Assembly (NCBI RefSeq): GCF_001429765.1
Contig: NZ_LMJB01000006.1
Location: 824,338 to 888,337 of the forward strand
Direction: 5' to 3'
DNA from: Flavobacterium sp. Root901
GTDB taxonomy: Bacteria > Bacteroidota > Bacteroidia > Flavobacteriales > Flavobacteriaceae
Length of the DNA stretch: 64,000 nt
Within the stretch, counting starts at the first letter, position 1. Each line of letters opens with the position of its first letter. Positions 25,406-34,713 of this stretch are shown piece after piece. The position numbers and the translations under genes are program-made. A model generated the notes under the pieces. That model was not told where the DNA came from. It saw nothing but the letters and a program-made list of their open reading frames with translations, and ran no database searches.

Positions 25406-25475
25406 CACTATAATCTATAGTCAAACTTTCTCCTTCGATATTTTCTTTAGAAAAAATAATGTTAATTTTGCGATT

Positions 25476-26237
25476 ATGATTCGAATTACGATAATTGGTT
25501 CCGGAAACGTCGCGCAGCATTTAATAAAAGCATTTTCTGCAAGTTCACTTGTCGAAATTGTGCAGGCTTTTTCGAGAAAAAAAGAAGCTTTGACTTCTCT
25601 TCTTGAACCTGAAAAAATTGTAACCGATTTTTCAGTTTTGAAAGAAGCAGATTTATATATTATTTCGGTTTCAGACAATGCAATAGCCGAAGTTTCAAGC
25701 CAATTGCCTTTTGATAATCGATTGGTTGTGCACACTTCCGGCACAACTTCAATTGATGTTTTAGATTCTAAAAACAGAAAAGGTGTTTTTTATCCGCTGC
25801 AAACTTTTTCAAAAAATAAAGCAGTTGATTTTTCTATAATTCCTGTTTGTTTAGAAACTGAAAACCAGGATGATTATAAAATTTTGGAAGAAACAGCAAA
25901 AAGCATTTCAAACGCAGTATTTGCAATCAGTTCTGAGCAGAGAAAAGCTTTGCATGTTGCGGCTGTTTTTGTAAATAACTTTACCAATCATTTATATCAA
26001 ATTGGTCAGGAAATCTGCGAAGAACATCATGTACCATTTGAGGTATTAAAACCTTTAATTCAGGAAACCGCAGAAAAAATACAAACATTAAATCCGTCAG
26101 ATGCCCAGACAGGTCCGGCTAAACGCCATGATTCCCTGACTACCGGCGCACATCTGGATTTTATCACAAACGAAAATCAAAAAAATATTTATAAAATACT
26201 AACACAATCGATACAGCAGAATGGCAAAAAGTTATAA
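25476..26237 (+). CDS. Rossmann-like / DUF2520 domain oxidoreductase-like protein
   Basis: An N-terminal Rossmann domain (IRITIIGSGNVAQHLIKAF) is followed by a helical C-terminal domain with GVFYPLQTFSKNKAVDFS and VFVNNFTNHLYQIGQEI segments. This is the DUF2520 architecture, often annotated as F420-dependent NADP oxidoreductase-like. The substrate is unknown. The 253-residue frame overlaps the next gene by 17 bp, making it the first gene of a tightly packed operon with kdsC, a UbiA-family gene and maf. Confidence 0.88.
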   Translation: MIRITIIGSGNVAQHLIKAFSASSLVEIVQAFSRKKEALTSLLEPEKIVTDFSVLKEADLYIISVSDNAIAEVSSQLPFDNRLVVHTSGTTSIDVLDSKNRKGVFYPLQTFSKNKAVDFSIIPVCLETENQDDYKILEETAKSISNAVFAISSEQRKALHVAAVFVNNFTNHLYQIGQEICEEHHVPFEVLKPLIQETAEKIQTLNPSDAQTGPAKRHDSLTTGAHLDFITNENQKNIYKILTQSIQQNGKKL

Positions 26238-26748
26238 AGAAATGATGAACGACATTACAACATTTATTTTTGATGTTGATGGCGTACTTACAGACAGTTC
26301 CGTTTTTGTAACCACAGAAGGCGAAATTCTTCGTACAATGAATATTCGTGACGGTTACGCTATGAAAGCGGCGGTAGAAAGCGGTTATCATGTCTGCATT
26401 ATTTCTGGCGGAAGCAACGAAGGCGTTCGCGTAAGACTTCGTAATTTAGGCATTACCGATATTCATTTAGGAACCCCTGATAAGGTTAAAACATTTGAAG
26501 AATATATAACTGCCAACAACATAAAACCAGAACAGGTTTTATATATGGGAGACGATATTCCGGATTATCATGTAATGAAATTAGTGGGACTGCCTGCCAG
26601 TCCGCAAGACGCTGTTCCCGAAATTAAAAATATCTGCCGTTATATTTCGCACGTAAAAGGCGGAAGAGGTGCTGCACGCGATGTTATTGAACAGGTAATG
26701 AAAGTGCAGGGAAAATGGATGGAATATTTTAATGGAAAACATGATTAA
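26221..26748 (+). CDS. kdsC: 3-deoxy-D-manno-octulosonate 8-phosphate phosphatase KdsC-like (HAD-III)
   Basis: The protein has the HAD motif I in the KdsC form FIFDVDGVLTDSSVF, motif II in CIISGGS, and motif III in VLYMGDDIPDYHVMKLVGLPASPQDA. At 175 residues with no cap domain it fits the tetrameric KdsC phosphatase that makes KDO for lipopolysaccharide. The start overlaps the DUF2520 gene by 17 bp. Confidence 0.87.
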   Translation: MAKSYKEMMNDITTFIFDVDGVLTDSSVFVTTEGEILRTMNIRDGYAMKAAVESGYHVCIISGGSNEGVRVRLRNLGITDIHLGTPDKVKTFEEYITANNIKPEQVLYMGDDIPDYHVMKLVGLPASPQDAVPEIKNICRYISHVKGGRGAARDVIEQVMKVQGKWMEYFNGKHD

Positions 26749-26782
26749 TGATTAGATATTAATTGATAATTAAAAAATTAGA

Positions 26783-26817
26783 ATCTTAGCAACTCAGAAC
26801 CTTAGTAACTTAGAAAA
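26783..26817. repeat. 'AGAACCTTAG' dispersed repeat, copy 3
   Basis: AATCTTAGCAACTCAGAACC continues as TTAGTAACTTAGAA just before the UbiA-family start codon. It resembles 15630-15668 closely. Confidence 0.6.
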
Positions 26818-26819
26818 GA

Positions 26820-27755
26820 ATGAAATACCTAAAACTAATTCGATATAAAAATTTACTTATGCTTGCTTTTATGCAGGTTTTATTTCGTTATGCTTTTTTA
26901 AAGCAGCAAAATATTCCTTTAGCATTGGCAGACTGGCAATATGCACTTTTAGTTTTAAGCACTGTTTTATTGGCCGCTGCAGGTTATGTTATTAATAATA
27001 TTTATGATGTTGCAACAGACACTATTAATAAACCACAGGATGTTGTAGTGGGAAGAGGAATTTCAGAAAACGCTGCATTTAATATTTACATTGCACTAAA
27101 TGTGGCCGGGGTTGCGCTCGGATTTGTTTTATCTAATATTATTTTAAGGCCTACATTTGCTTCTCTTTTTATATTAATTGCTTCTGTCCTCTATTTTTAT
27201 GCGACAACTTTAAAATCTATCATGATAGTAGGCAATTTTGTTGTTGCAGCTTTACTGGCAGTAAGTGTTTTGATAATTGGAGTTTTTGATATTTTTCCGG
27301 CAACAACTATAGAAAACAAAGCACAAATGGCAAGTTTTTTTTCTATTCTGACAGATTACGCATTATTTGCTTTTATGATCAATTTTGTACGCGAAATAGT
27401 TAAAGATATTGAAGATATGGATGGCGATTACAATCAGGGGATGAACACCTTACCCATTGCTATTGGAAAAAGCAGAGCAACAAAAATTGCATTGGGACTT
27501 GCGGTAATCCCATTTATTGTTTCGCTGCTTTATATTAATAAATACTTTTTTGAAAATAATCTTTTAATCGTGACATTTTATACATTCGTTTTTGTTTTAG
27601 CGCCTTTATTGTATTTTATTGTGAAGATATTTAGTGCCAAAACGAAGAAAGATTTTCATCATTTAAGTACGGTTTTAAAATTGATTTTGTTCTTCGGAAT
27701 TTTATCCATTTTAGTAATCAGTTTAAACCATCAATACCTTCAAAACAATGCTTAA
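26820..27755 (+). CDS. UbiA-family polyprenyltransferase
   Basis: This 311-residue integral membrane protein has both UbiA aspartate motifs: NNIYDVATDTINKP (about residues 60-73) and REIVKDIEDMDGDYNQGMNTLPI (about residues 191-213). About eight hydrophobic helices surround them. Bacteroidota members with this motif pair are often named geranylgeranylglycerol-phosphate geranylgeranyltransferase, but the acceptor is not established; it lacks the MenA-type NDYxDxxxGxD motif found in the gene at 7861. It overlaps maf by 8 bp. Confidence 0.85.
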   Translation: MKYLKLIRYKNLLMLAFMQVLFRYAFLKQQNIPLALADWQYALLVLSTVLLAAAGYVINNIYDVATDTINKPQDVVVGRGISENAAFNIYIALNVAGVALGFVLSNIILRPTFASLFILIASVLYFYATTLKSIMIVGNFVVAALLAVSVLIIGVFDIFPATTIENKAQMASFFSILTDYALFAFMINFVREIVKDIEDMDGDYNQGMNTLPIAIGKSRATKIALGLAVIPFIVSLLYINKYFFENNLLIVTFYTFVFVLAPLLYFIVKIFSAKTKKDFHHLSTVLKLILFFGILSILVISLNHQYLQNNA

Positions 27756-28332
27756 AGAAAAACTCAAAAAATATAAAATAATCCTGGCATCGGGATCACC
27801 TCGCAGACAGCAGTTTTTTAAGGATTTAGATCTTGATTTTGAAATCCGTTTAAAAGATGTTAAAGAAATTTATCCTCCAGAACTAAAGGCAGTCGAAATA
27901 ACCGATTTTCTGGCACAATTAAAGGCAGATGCTTTTAAGGATGAATTAAAAGAAAATGAAATATTAGTAACAAGCGATACGATTGTATGGCATCAAAAAA
28001 AAGCTTTAGGCAAACCTAAAAGTGCCGAAGAAGCTTTTGAAATGATTAAATCAATGTCAAATACAACTCATGAAGTAATCACATCAGTTTGTTTTCAGAC
28101 CAATTCTGCTTCTACCCTTTTGCACGATATTACGAAAGTCACTTTCAAAGATTTATCAGACGAAAGTATTTTATATTATATCGAAAACTACAAGCCTTAC
28201 GATAAAGCCGGTGCTTACGGTATTCAGGAATGGTTTGGTTTTATGGCAGTTACAAAAGTAGAAGGCTCTTATACCAATGTTATGGGACTTCCTACAGCCA
28301 AAGTTTATGAATATTTGAGTACTTTAGTTTAA
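27748..28332 (+). CDS. maf: Maf-like nucleoside triphosphate pyrophosphatase
   Basis: The Maf signature ILASGSPRRQQFF lies near residues 11-23. It is followed by the conserved SDTIVWHQKKALGKPKSAEEA block and a C-terminal AGAYGIQEWFGF segment. Members hydrolyse non-canonical or pyrimidine nucleoside triphosphates to monophosphates (house-cleaning). Length is 194. The start lies inside the UbiA-family gene, indicating translational coupling. Confidence 0.92.
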   Translation: MLKEKLKKYKIILASGSPRRQQFFKDLDLDFEIRLKDVKEIYPPELKAVEITDFLAQLKADAFKDELKENEILVTSDTIVWHQKKALGKPKSAEEAFEMIKSMSNTTHEVITSVCFQTNSASTLLHDITKVTFKDLSDESILYYIENYKPYDKAGAYGIQEWFGFMAVTKVEGSYTNVMGLPTAKVYEYLSTLV

Positions 28333-28342
28333 AAATTTATTT

Positions 28343-28873
28343 ATGTTTTCTTTTAAAGGATATACTCAGGAAATATTTGCAACCTTAATACTTCTTATTG
28401 TTTTAGTTGCTTTAAGAATGATTGTGGCCAGATTAATTCGTCGTTTTGCCGCTACAAGTCACTTATTAGAGCATCGTACCAATTTGGTAATTAAATATAT
28501 TAATATCCTGATGAACATTTTAATCACAATAAGTTTAATTGTAATCTGGGGTGTTGATACTAAAGATATATTCATTACTGTTTCTTCGATTGCAACGGTT
28601 ATTGGTGTGGCAATGTTTGCTCAATGGTCTATTTTGAGTAACATAACTTCCGGAATGATTTTGTTCTTTTCGTTTCCTTTCAGAATTGGAGATACCATAA
28701 AAATTCATGATAAAGATTTTCCAATTGAGGCCGAGATTGAAGACATTAACACCTTTCATGTAAGCCTGCGGACAAAGGAAGGCGAAAAGATAATTTTCCC
28801 CAATAATCTCCTTCTTCAAAAGGGAATTTCCATTATACCAACACAATACGAAGAGAAAGAATTTTTTGACTAA
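28343..28873 (+). CDS. MscS-family mechanosensitive channel domain protein
   Basis: The 176-residue protein has a first helix (residues 9-25), two further hydrophobic helices, and the pore-proximal ATVIGVAMFAQWSILSNITSGMILFFSFPFRIGDTIKI segment of MscS, followed by the start of the beta domain. It lacks the large C-terminal cage of E. coli MscS, so it is a minimal variant. The start lies 10 bp after maf, in the same operon. Confidence 0.87.
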   Translation: MFSFKGYTQEIFATLILLIVLVALRMIVARLIRRFAATSHLLEHRTNLVIKYINILMNILITISLIVIWGVDTKDIFITVSSIATVIGVAMFAQWSILSNITSGMILFFSFPFRIGDTIKIHDKDFPIEAEIEDINTFHVSLRTKEGEKIIFPNNLLLQKGISIIPTQYEEKEFFD

Positions 28874-28984
28874 TTTTTTGAATGGGAATTTTATAAAGTA
28901 TATAAGAAAAGCTGGAACGTTATAATTTAATTATATTATAATATTTGCTTAACCAATTATATATTCTATTTAAATTTCATCAAA

Positions 28985-30082
28985 ATGACTCAACCTTTAA
29001 AACTGCCGTTTTATGCAAAGCTTGCTTGTATATTAGTTAGCTTAATTTCTTTTGCTTATATTTTTTGCATTACTAAAGACATACTAACGCCGGTTTTATT
29101 AGCATTTTTATTTGCTGTCTTACTGTTGCCCATTTTTACATTTTTAAATACAAAATTTAAGTTCCCAAGACATTTAGCGGCAATTATCTGCGTGGCTATT
29201 TTCCTTTCTGTAATTGCGGGAATACTAATATTTATTTCCTATCAGGTTACAAATATGGCCAACGATTTTGATACTATAAAGAAAAATGCCAATACGTTTT
29301 TAATTGAAATTCACAAGTTTGTCAGGGAGAATTTCCATGTAAGCATTGGAGAACAAAAAAAATATCTTGATACGGTTACAAAAGATTCTGTAAAAAACGG
29401 AAATGCAACTTTAGGTTCGGCAATAATATCAATCAGTGATTTACTTTTAGATAGTACTATTATTGTTATTTATACGTTTCTATTCTTAATTTACAAAGAA
29501 CATTTCAAACTGTTTTTAGCCAAATTAATTAGTAAAGAAAATCACGCTGTTTTAAAAGATATTCTTTCGCAGATAAAAGTCTCAATCAACAATTATATTG
29601 TGAGTTTAATAATAGAAATGATTGTAGTTTCTGTTTTAACAAGTTTAGGACTTTGGATTATAGGAATTAAATATTTTATCCTGTTAGGACTAATAACAGG
29701 AATTTTAAATCTTGTTCCGTACATCGGAATTTTAATCGCCGGGATTATTACAGTTTTGGCTTCGCTTACAGGTTCCGGAGAAATCTCTGTTATATCAGGA
29801 ATTTTAATTGTAAATGTAATCGTTCAGTTAATTGACAATAACCTTCTTGTACCTTTAATTATTAATTCAAAAGTAGAAATCAATGCATTTGTTTCCATTA
29901 TGGGAATTATTGTAGGAGGCGCGGCGGCAGGAATTGCCGGAATGTTTTTGGCTATTCCGCTTTTAGCCATTTTAAAAATTATTTTTGACAGAATCGACTC
30001 CTTAGAGCCGTGGGGATACTTAATGGGAAATCATGTTCCCAGAAAATTTACCTGGAGAGTCCGAAGAGCAAAAACGGAATAA
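28985..30082 (+). CDS. AI-2E family transporter (TqsA/PerM-like)
   Basis: The 365 residues contain paired N-terminal helices, a soluble segment (residues 90-150) and a helical C-terminal half with GLITGILNLVPYIGILIAGIITVLASL and LVPLIINSKVEINAFVSIMGIIVGGAAAGIAGMFLAIPLLAILKIIFD, the diagnostic blocks of the family. Members have been linked to AI-2 export and to ion/proton antiport; the substrate is not predictable. Confidence 0.9.
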   Translation: MTQPLKLPFYAKLACILVSLISFAYIFCITKDILTPVLLAFLFAVLLLPIFTFLNTKFKFPRHLAAIICVAIFLSVIAGILIFISYQVTNMANDFDTIKKNANTFLIEIHKFVRENFHVSIGEQKKYLDTVTKDSVKNGNATLGSAIISISDLLLDSTIIVIYTFLFLIYKEHFKLFLAKLISKENHAVLKDILSQIKVSINNYIVSLIIEMIVVSVLTSLGLWIIGIKYFILLGLITGILNLVPYIGILIAGIITVLASLTGSGEISVISGILIVNVIVQLIDNNLLVPLIINSKVEINAFVSIMGIIVGGAAAGIAGMFLAIPLLAILKIIFDRIDSLEPWGYLMGNHVPRKFTWRVRRAKTE

Positions 30083-30154
30083 TCTTTTTGATAAAATTGT
30101 CTTATCTATCTTAAATTCATAGAAAAATCTACTTTAAAGTTTAAACTTATCTGA

Positions 30155-31987
30155 ATGTTACTAAATAAAAAAATAATTATTTTTATTTCCTTATGCTTTT
30201 GTTTTCAAAGCATTTTCGCTCAGACAGATAAATCAAAGAAAGAAAATCAGCCCAAAAAAGATAGTACGGAAATCTATACCAAGATTAAAAATTATTCCAA
30301 AAAAAATAAATTTACCCAAACACTTCATAAGCTTCTTTTCAGATCAAAAAAACCTAAAAAGAAAGATCAGATTATTGAACCAAGCGACAGCCAGAGATTT
30401 GAAGGAAAAATTATCAGAAGGATCAATATCGTAACCTTAGATCCGTTTGGATATTCTATAACAGATACAACTGTGGCGCCCAAAAACTGGGGAGAACGAA
30501 CAGGAAACAGGCTGCATTTAAAGACCAAAAGAATAGCCATCTTAAATTTGCTTTTATTTAGAAGAAATACGCCGTATGACCCTTATAAAGTTCAGGAATC
30601 TGAGCGTTTGATTCGTGCGCAGCGTTATGTTACTGCGGTCCGAATTTCGAATGAGCTGGTAAGTCCTGCATCAGATTCTGTTGACGTAACGATTAGGGTT
30701 TTAGATTCGTGGAGTACTATTCCGAGATTTTCAATATCAGGCAGCAGGGTTTCAGTTGGATTTAAAGAAAAAGATTTTTTTGGCTCAGGCCAGCAATTAG
30801 AATATCGTTTTACCAATCGTTTTGATGACGGGGCAAATGGTAACGATATAACGTATACAGTTCCTAATATTAAAAATACGTACATCTCGACTGTTCTTCA
30901 TTACAATATGGATTTAGATAATAATTATACTAAAAGTATTGATGTTGAAAGAGATTTCTACTCCCCTTTGACCAAATGGGCCGGAGGAGTTTTTGTCGGT
31001 CAGAATTTTAGGCGGGATACGCTTCAGGCACCGGATCAGACATATGCTTTTCAGCCTTTTAAAAATAATTTTCAGGATCTCTGGGTGGGTAAAGCAACCA
31101 AAGTATATGAAGATACAGAGGAAGCAATTACCAATTTAATTACAGCGGCAAGATTTCTAAATGTTAATTACAGCGAATCTCCTGATTCATTATATGATCC
31201 GACTGATTTTTATTCTGACGAAAAACTGCTCCTTATGGGCGTTGGATTAAACAGGCGTAAATTTATCAAAGATAATTACATTTTTAGAAACGGCCAGACA
31301 GAAGACGTTCCCGTGGGCCGTATTTACGGAATTACGTTTGGATATCAATATAAAAATCAAATCTGGAGGCCGTATGCGGGCGCACAGTTTTCTTTTGGAA
31401 ATTATTACCGGTTTGGTTTTCTGAGTATGAATTTTGAGGCCGGAACTTATTTCCATGAATCAAAAACATATCAGACTGCTTATTTATTTGAATCGAATTA
31501 TTTCACAAAACTCTATAAAATTGGAAACTGGAAACTCCGTCAATTTGTAAACCCAAGAGTGGTTATTGGTGCAAACAGACAAGATATAATTGGAGATCAG
31601 CTCAATATAAATGAAAGAAATGGATTGGCCGGATTTAACACTGCATGGTACGGAACAAGCAAAAGTCTTTTGTCACTGCAAACCCAAACTTATTCGCCTT
31701 ATGCACTTTGGGGATTTCGTTTAAATCCGTTTTTTAATTATTCTATTGCATTTTTAGGAAACCCCAAAAATGCGATGTTTGACAGTAAACCGTATTCAAA
31801 AATTACTTTGGGCTTACTGATTAGTAACGACTACTTAGTTTTCAGTTCTTTTCAGTTATCAATATCCTATTATCCAAGTATTCCGTTTCAGGGAGATAAT
31901 GTCTTCAAAACTAATACTTTTGAAACCACTGATTATGGTTTACAAAGTTTTGAACTTGCAAAACCACGAATTGTTGATTACAGGTGA
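30155..31987 (+). CDS. Outer-membrane POTRA/beta-barrel protein (BamA/TamA-like)
   Basis: A signal peptide (MLLNKKIIIFISLCFCFQSIFAQ) leads to a lysine-rich linker and then a POTRA-like domain (GKIIRRINIVTLDPFGYSI ... YDPYKVQESERLIRAQRYVTAVRI, about residues 84-165). Residues 190-610 are a series of aromatic-rich amphipathic strands typical of a 16-strand barrel (GSGQQLEYRF, ITFGYQYKNQIWRPYAGAQFSFG). No accessory gene (TamB, periplasmic chaperone) adjoins it. It probably assists outer-membrane protein or lipid assembly. Confidence 0.78.
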   Translation: MLLNKKIIIFISLCFCFQSIFAQTDKSKKENQPKKDSTEIYTKIKNYSKKNKFTQTLHKLLFRSKKPKKKDQIIEPSDSQRFEGKIIRRINIVTLDPFGYSITDTTVAPKNWGERTGNRLHLKTKRIAILNLLLFRRNTPYDPYKVQESERLIRAQRYVTAVRISNELVSPASDSVDVTIRVLDSWSTIPRFSISGSRVSVGFKEKDFFGSGQQLEYRFTNRFDDGANGNDITYTVPNIKNTYISTVLHYNMDLDNNYTKSIDVERDFYSPLTKWAGGVFVGQNFRRDTLQAPDQTYAFQPFKNNFQDLWVGKATKVYEDTEEAITNLITAARFLNVNYSESPDSLYDPTDFYSDEKLLLMGVGLNRRKFIKDNYIFRNGQTEDVPVGRIYGITFGYQYKNQIWRPYAGAQFSFGNYYRFGFLSMNFEAGTYFHESKTYQTAYLFESNYFTKLYKIGNWKLRQFVNPRVVIGANRQDIIGDQLNINERNGLAGFNTAWYGTSKSLLSLQTQTYSPYALWGFRLNPFFNYSIAFLGNPKNAMFDSKPYSKITLGLLISNDYLVFSSFQLSISYYPSIPFQGDNVFKTNTFETTDYGLQSFELAKPRIVDYR

Positions 31988-32118
31988 TAAAAATATTGTT
32001 ATTTTTTTTTCGATTATTTAATCTCAACAAAATATTAAAAATCAATATTTTACAAAATGCGCTTCATTATTCAATCGTTTAAATGCATATTTTATCCGAC
32101 GAAATACAATTGTTTTTA

Positions 32119-32126
32119 TATTTTTG
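32119..32126 (+). promoter_or_regulatory. -7 element TATTTTTG upstream of the His/Asp-rich protein
   Basis: TATTTTTG fits TAnnTTTG and is followed by a roughly 45-nt leader before the ATG at 32179. Confidence 0.45.
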
Positions 32127-32178
32127 GCACGGTATATGAAAATCCCTAAGTAAGATTAACATTAAAAGTCTAGAAAAG

Positions 32179-32697
32179 ATGAAAACAATTAAAATAGCAA
32201 TCGCCGGATTATTTCTCCTGATTGCAAATGCCACACAAGCTCAGGTATCAATTAACGTTAATATAGGGACACCTCCAGCTTGGGGACCTGCAGGATATTC
32301 TGAAATGGAATATTACTATCTTCCAGATATTGAAGCTTATTATGATGTACGTGCATCTCAGTTCATCTATTTTGGAGGAGGAAGATGGGTTAGAACAACT
32401 TATTTGCCAAGACAATACAGAAACTACGATTTATACGGAGGTTATAAAGTAGTTCTGACAGATTACCACGGAAGAACTCCTTACACTTATTTTGATCGTC
32501 ACAGAGTGAAATATTACAGAGGATACCACGGTGCACCACAAAGACCTTACAAACCACGACCTGTTTATGGTTATAATGATCGTCGTGATGATCACAGAGA
32601 TCACAGACATTATGATAGACATGATAAACACGATAAACATCACGACAGACATGACCATGATCACGATGATGATCACAGAGGTCACGGAAGAAGATAA
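32179..32697 (+). CDS. Secreted protein with His/Asp/Arg-rich tail
   Basis: A signal peptide (MKTIKIAIAGLFLLIANATQAQ) precedes a Tyr/Pro/Gly-rich domain (YYYLPDIEAYYDVRASQFIYF, then YGGYKVVLTDYHGRTPY), typical of small secreted Bacteroidota proteins. The last 45 residues are almost entirely His, Asp and Arg in imperfect repeats (DRHDKHDKHHDRHDHDHDDD). The tail could chelate divalent metals or simply be a disordered polyelectrolyte. No family function is known to me. Confidence 0.75.
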   Translation: MKTIKIAIAGLFLLIANATQAQVSINVNIGTPPAWGPAGYSEMEYYYLPDIEAYYDVRASQFIYFGGGRWVRTTYLPRQYRNYDLYGGYKVVLTDYHGRTPYTYFDRHRVKYYRGYHGAPQRPYKPRPVYGYNDRRDDHRDHRHYDRHDKHDKHHDRHDHDHDDDHRGHGRR

Positions 32698-32842
32698 TAT
32701 TAAATAACTGATTTTCATTGCAAGAGAGTATCGAAATTATCGATACTCTCTTTTTTTTATTATTTTTTTTCTAACTTTAAGTTAAAACGATACGTTATTC
32801 ATATAAATAACCTAACGTGATGATTTTGAGTTATTTATTGTA

Positions 32843-32871
32843 TTGTTTATTAGAATTATAATCTACATTTG
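32843..32871 (+). promoter_or_regulatory. Promoter TTG-N18-TACATTTG for the LVIVD lipoprotein
   Basis: TTG at 32843-32845 and TACATTTG at 32864-32871 with an 18-base spacer match the Bacteroidota promoter. The upstream in-frame start at 32843 coincides with the -33 box, so the true start must be the ATG at 32903. Confidence 0.6.
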
Positions 32872-32902
32872 CAGCGAATTTGAAAATCCAAAAAACACAA
32901 TT

Positions 32903-34528
32903 ATGAAAAAGAATATCTATTTATTTTCATTTTTAGCAGTATCACTATTAATATCATGCGACAATAGTGACGATAAAAACGACAACCAATCGCTAAACGG
33001 CATTACCATTATTTCAGATCAAAACACTTTAAACCAAAGGCTTGATTACACAAATGCCGGAGTAATTTCTGTTGAAAATGGTTCTTTAACAGGTAAAACT
33101 TCAGAAAATACCGTGACTAGTTTTCCTTTAGTCCAAATTGCTGAAGTAAAACCTCCTGTAGATGCAAACGGAAAAACATTGCAGGCCAGTCATGTTACCG
33201 TTAACGGAAATTATGCTTACGTTTCTTATATCACAAGAGGAGATGTTTATTCCGGAGCTATCGATGTTATTGATGTTACAAATCCTTATAAACCAAAATT
33301 AGTTACATCTGCATTAATTCCTAATACAGATATTACATCACTTACCTACTCTAACGGAAACCTGATTATTGGTGCTGCAAAAGATGTAGACAAAGATCCA
33401 TTACTGGGCACTAATCCTGCAGTAGTTTTTAATATGCCTTTAAGTTCAGGGTTACTTACTGATAAACTCACTACCAATTATTTAGAAAGCAGAGTTACAA
33501 CAGATGTTGCGGCCAGCACTTCTAATTATTTTGCCGTTACCGGAGATAATGGAAGTTTGTTCAAAATAAGTGCTTCAACAAAAGCAATTACAGGAAAAAC
33601 AGCAATGGCAGATTTGCGTTCAATTGCTTTAACCAGTGATAAAGTAGTCACTTTAAGCGGTACTAAAGGAGTAAATGTTTACAATCAGTCTACACTTGCT
33701 TTGCAAAAAAGCTTTGCAACATCTGCAGATGTGAGCGGTGCAAAAAGAACAATGGATATTGACGGAACAAAACTTTTGGTTTCTGAAGGTCCTGCCGGTC
33801 TTGGCGTTTACGACATCAACAGCGGATCTAAATTACAAACTATTGCAATTGCAGCAGCCGGAGAAGACAATGTTACCAATGCAGTTTCTATAAACGACGG
33901 TTACGCATTTTTGGCAAATGGTGCTTTAGGACTTAATGTTTACCAATCCGGAACAACGCAGCTTACTACATTAGGTTCAGTAGGAATTGCAGGTTCTTCA
34001 AACTATGTAAAATCTAGCGGTAATTATATTTATGTTGCCAGCGGTACAGGAGGTTTGAAAATCATTAAAATGGAAAAACCAAATACCACGTTTGCAAGCT
34101 GTTTAACATACGGATTATACAATCAGGGCAAAGATTTAATTTTAAATTCAAATGAAACTAAATCATATCAGGGTGCTACTTCTATAAATTCTGCAATTGT
34201 AAATTCTGGAGCAGCACTAACACATTGCGGTGCTATCTCTGTTTTAAGCAACTTAACTTTAAACAGCAATGGTACTTTTAACATGAGAGGAAGTTTATCT
34301 CAGGGTAAATACCAGCAGTCAAATGCAACAGAACTTATCATTAACGATAAAGCAATATTAAATATTGAAGGTTCGGTTGTAATTTGGGGAGATTTAAGAT
34401 TAAACAGCGGTGCTAAAATTAATTTTATTGGCAATGATTCTATTATAACAATTTATGGTAAAGTTACTAAAGGAAGTAATGTAACAATTACAGGAACTTA
34501 CAAAGACACTGAAAATAAATTAAAATAA
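32903..34528 (+). CDS. LVIVD-repeat surface lipoprotein
   Basis: The ATG at 32903 gives a lipoprotein signal ending in LLISC with Cys at residue 18, followed by an Asp/Asn-rich linker typical of export to the outer membrane. Residues 60-400 contain repeating beta-propeller-like LVIVD units (YVSYITRGDVYSGAIDVIDVTNPYKPKLV, AFLANGALGLNVYQSGTTQL and similar). The C-terminal 140 residues (LNSNGTFNMRGSLSQGKY, AILNIEGSVVIWGDLRLNSG) look like a beta-helix. It is probably a surface adhesion or scaffolding protein. 541 residues. Confidence 0.8.
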   Translation: MKKNIYLFSFLAVSLLISCDNSDDKNDNQSLNGITIISDQNTLNQRLDYTNAGVISVENGSLTGKTSENTVTSFPLVQIAEVKPPVDANGKTLQASHVTVNGNYAYVSYITRGDVYSGAIDVIDVTNPYKPKLVTSALIPNTDITSLTYSNGNLIIGAAKDVDKDPLLGTNPAVVFNMPLSSGLLTDKLTTNYLESRVTTDVAASTSNYFAVTGDNGSLFKISASTKAITGKTAMADLRSIALTSDKVVTLSGTKGVNVYNQSTLALQKSFATSADVSGAKRTMDIDGTKLLVSEGPAGLGVYDINSGSKLQTIAIAAAGEDNVTNAVSINDGYAFLANGALGLNVYQSGTTQLTTLGSVGIAGSSNYVKSSGNYIYVASGTGGLKIIKMEKPNTTFASCLTYGLYNQGKDLILNSNETKSYQGATSINSAIVNSGAALTHCGAISVLSNLTLNSNGTFNMRGSLSQGKYQQSNATELIINDKAILNIEGSVVIWGDLRLNSGAKINFIGNDSIITIYGKVTKGSNVTITGTYKDTENKLK

Positions 34529-34572
34529 AGATTATAAGAGCTTTAACGCTTATCATAATCCAAATATTAAAG

Positions 34573-34605
34573 AGCTGTCAGATTTATTTCTGGCAGCTTT
34601 TTTAT
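34573..34605 (+). terminator. Intrinsic terminator after the LVIVD lipoprotein
   Basis: AGCTGTCAGA and TCTGGCAGCT form a stem with one G-T pair, followed by a TTTTTTATTTT run. Confidence 0.82.
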
Positions 34606-34678
34606 TTTATTGTTAAAAATAAGGTACAATTATTGTGCATTAACATTTCATTTAAATATTCTTCCAAGATTAAATTAG

Positions 34679-34686
34679 TATTTTTG
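34679..34686 (+). promoter_or_regulatory. -7 element TATTTTTG for the PIG-L deacetylase
   Basis: TATTTTTG fits TAnnTTTG and lies 27 nt upstream of the ATG at 34714. The longer frame starting at 34633 would begin upstream of this promoter, supporting the later start. Confidence 0.5.
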
Positions 34687-34713
34687 GGACGATCAAAAAC
34701 ATCTAACCACACC

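Noticed and set aside
26820..27755. Second MenA
   Set aside because: Its first Asp motif is NNIYDVATDTINKP, not the MenA NDYxDxxxGxD form.
32431..32718. 95-codon frame antisense to the His/Asp-rich protein
   Set aside because: Its Val/Ile/Met-rich sequence is the reverse complement of the His/Asp repeat, not an independent protein.
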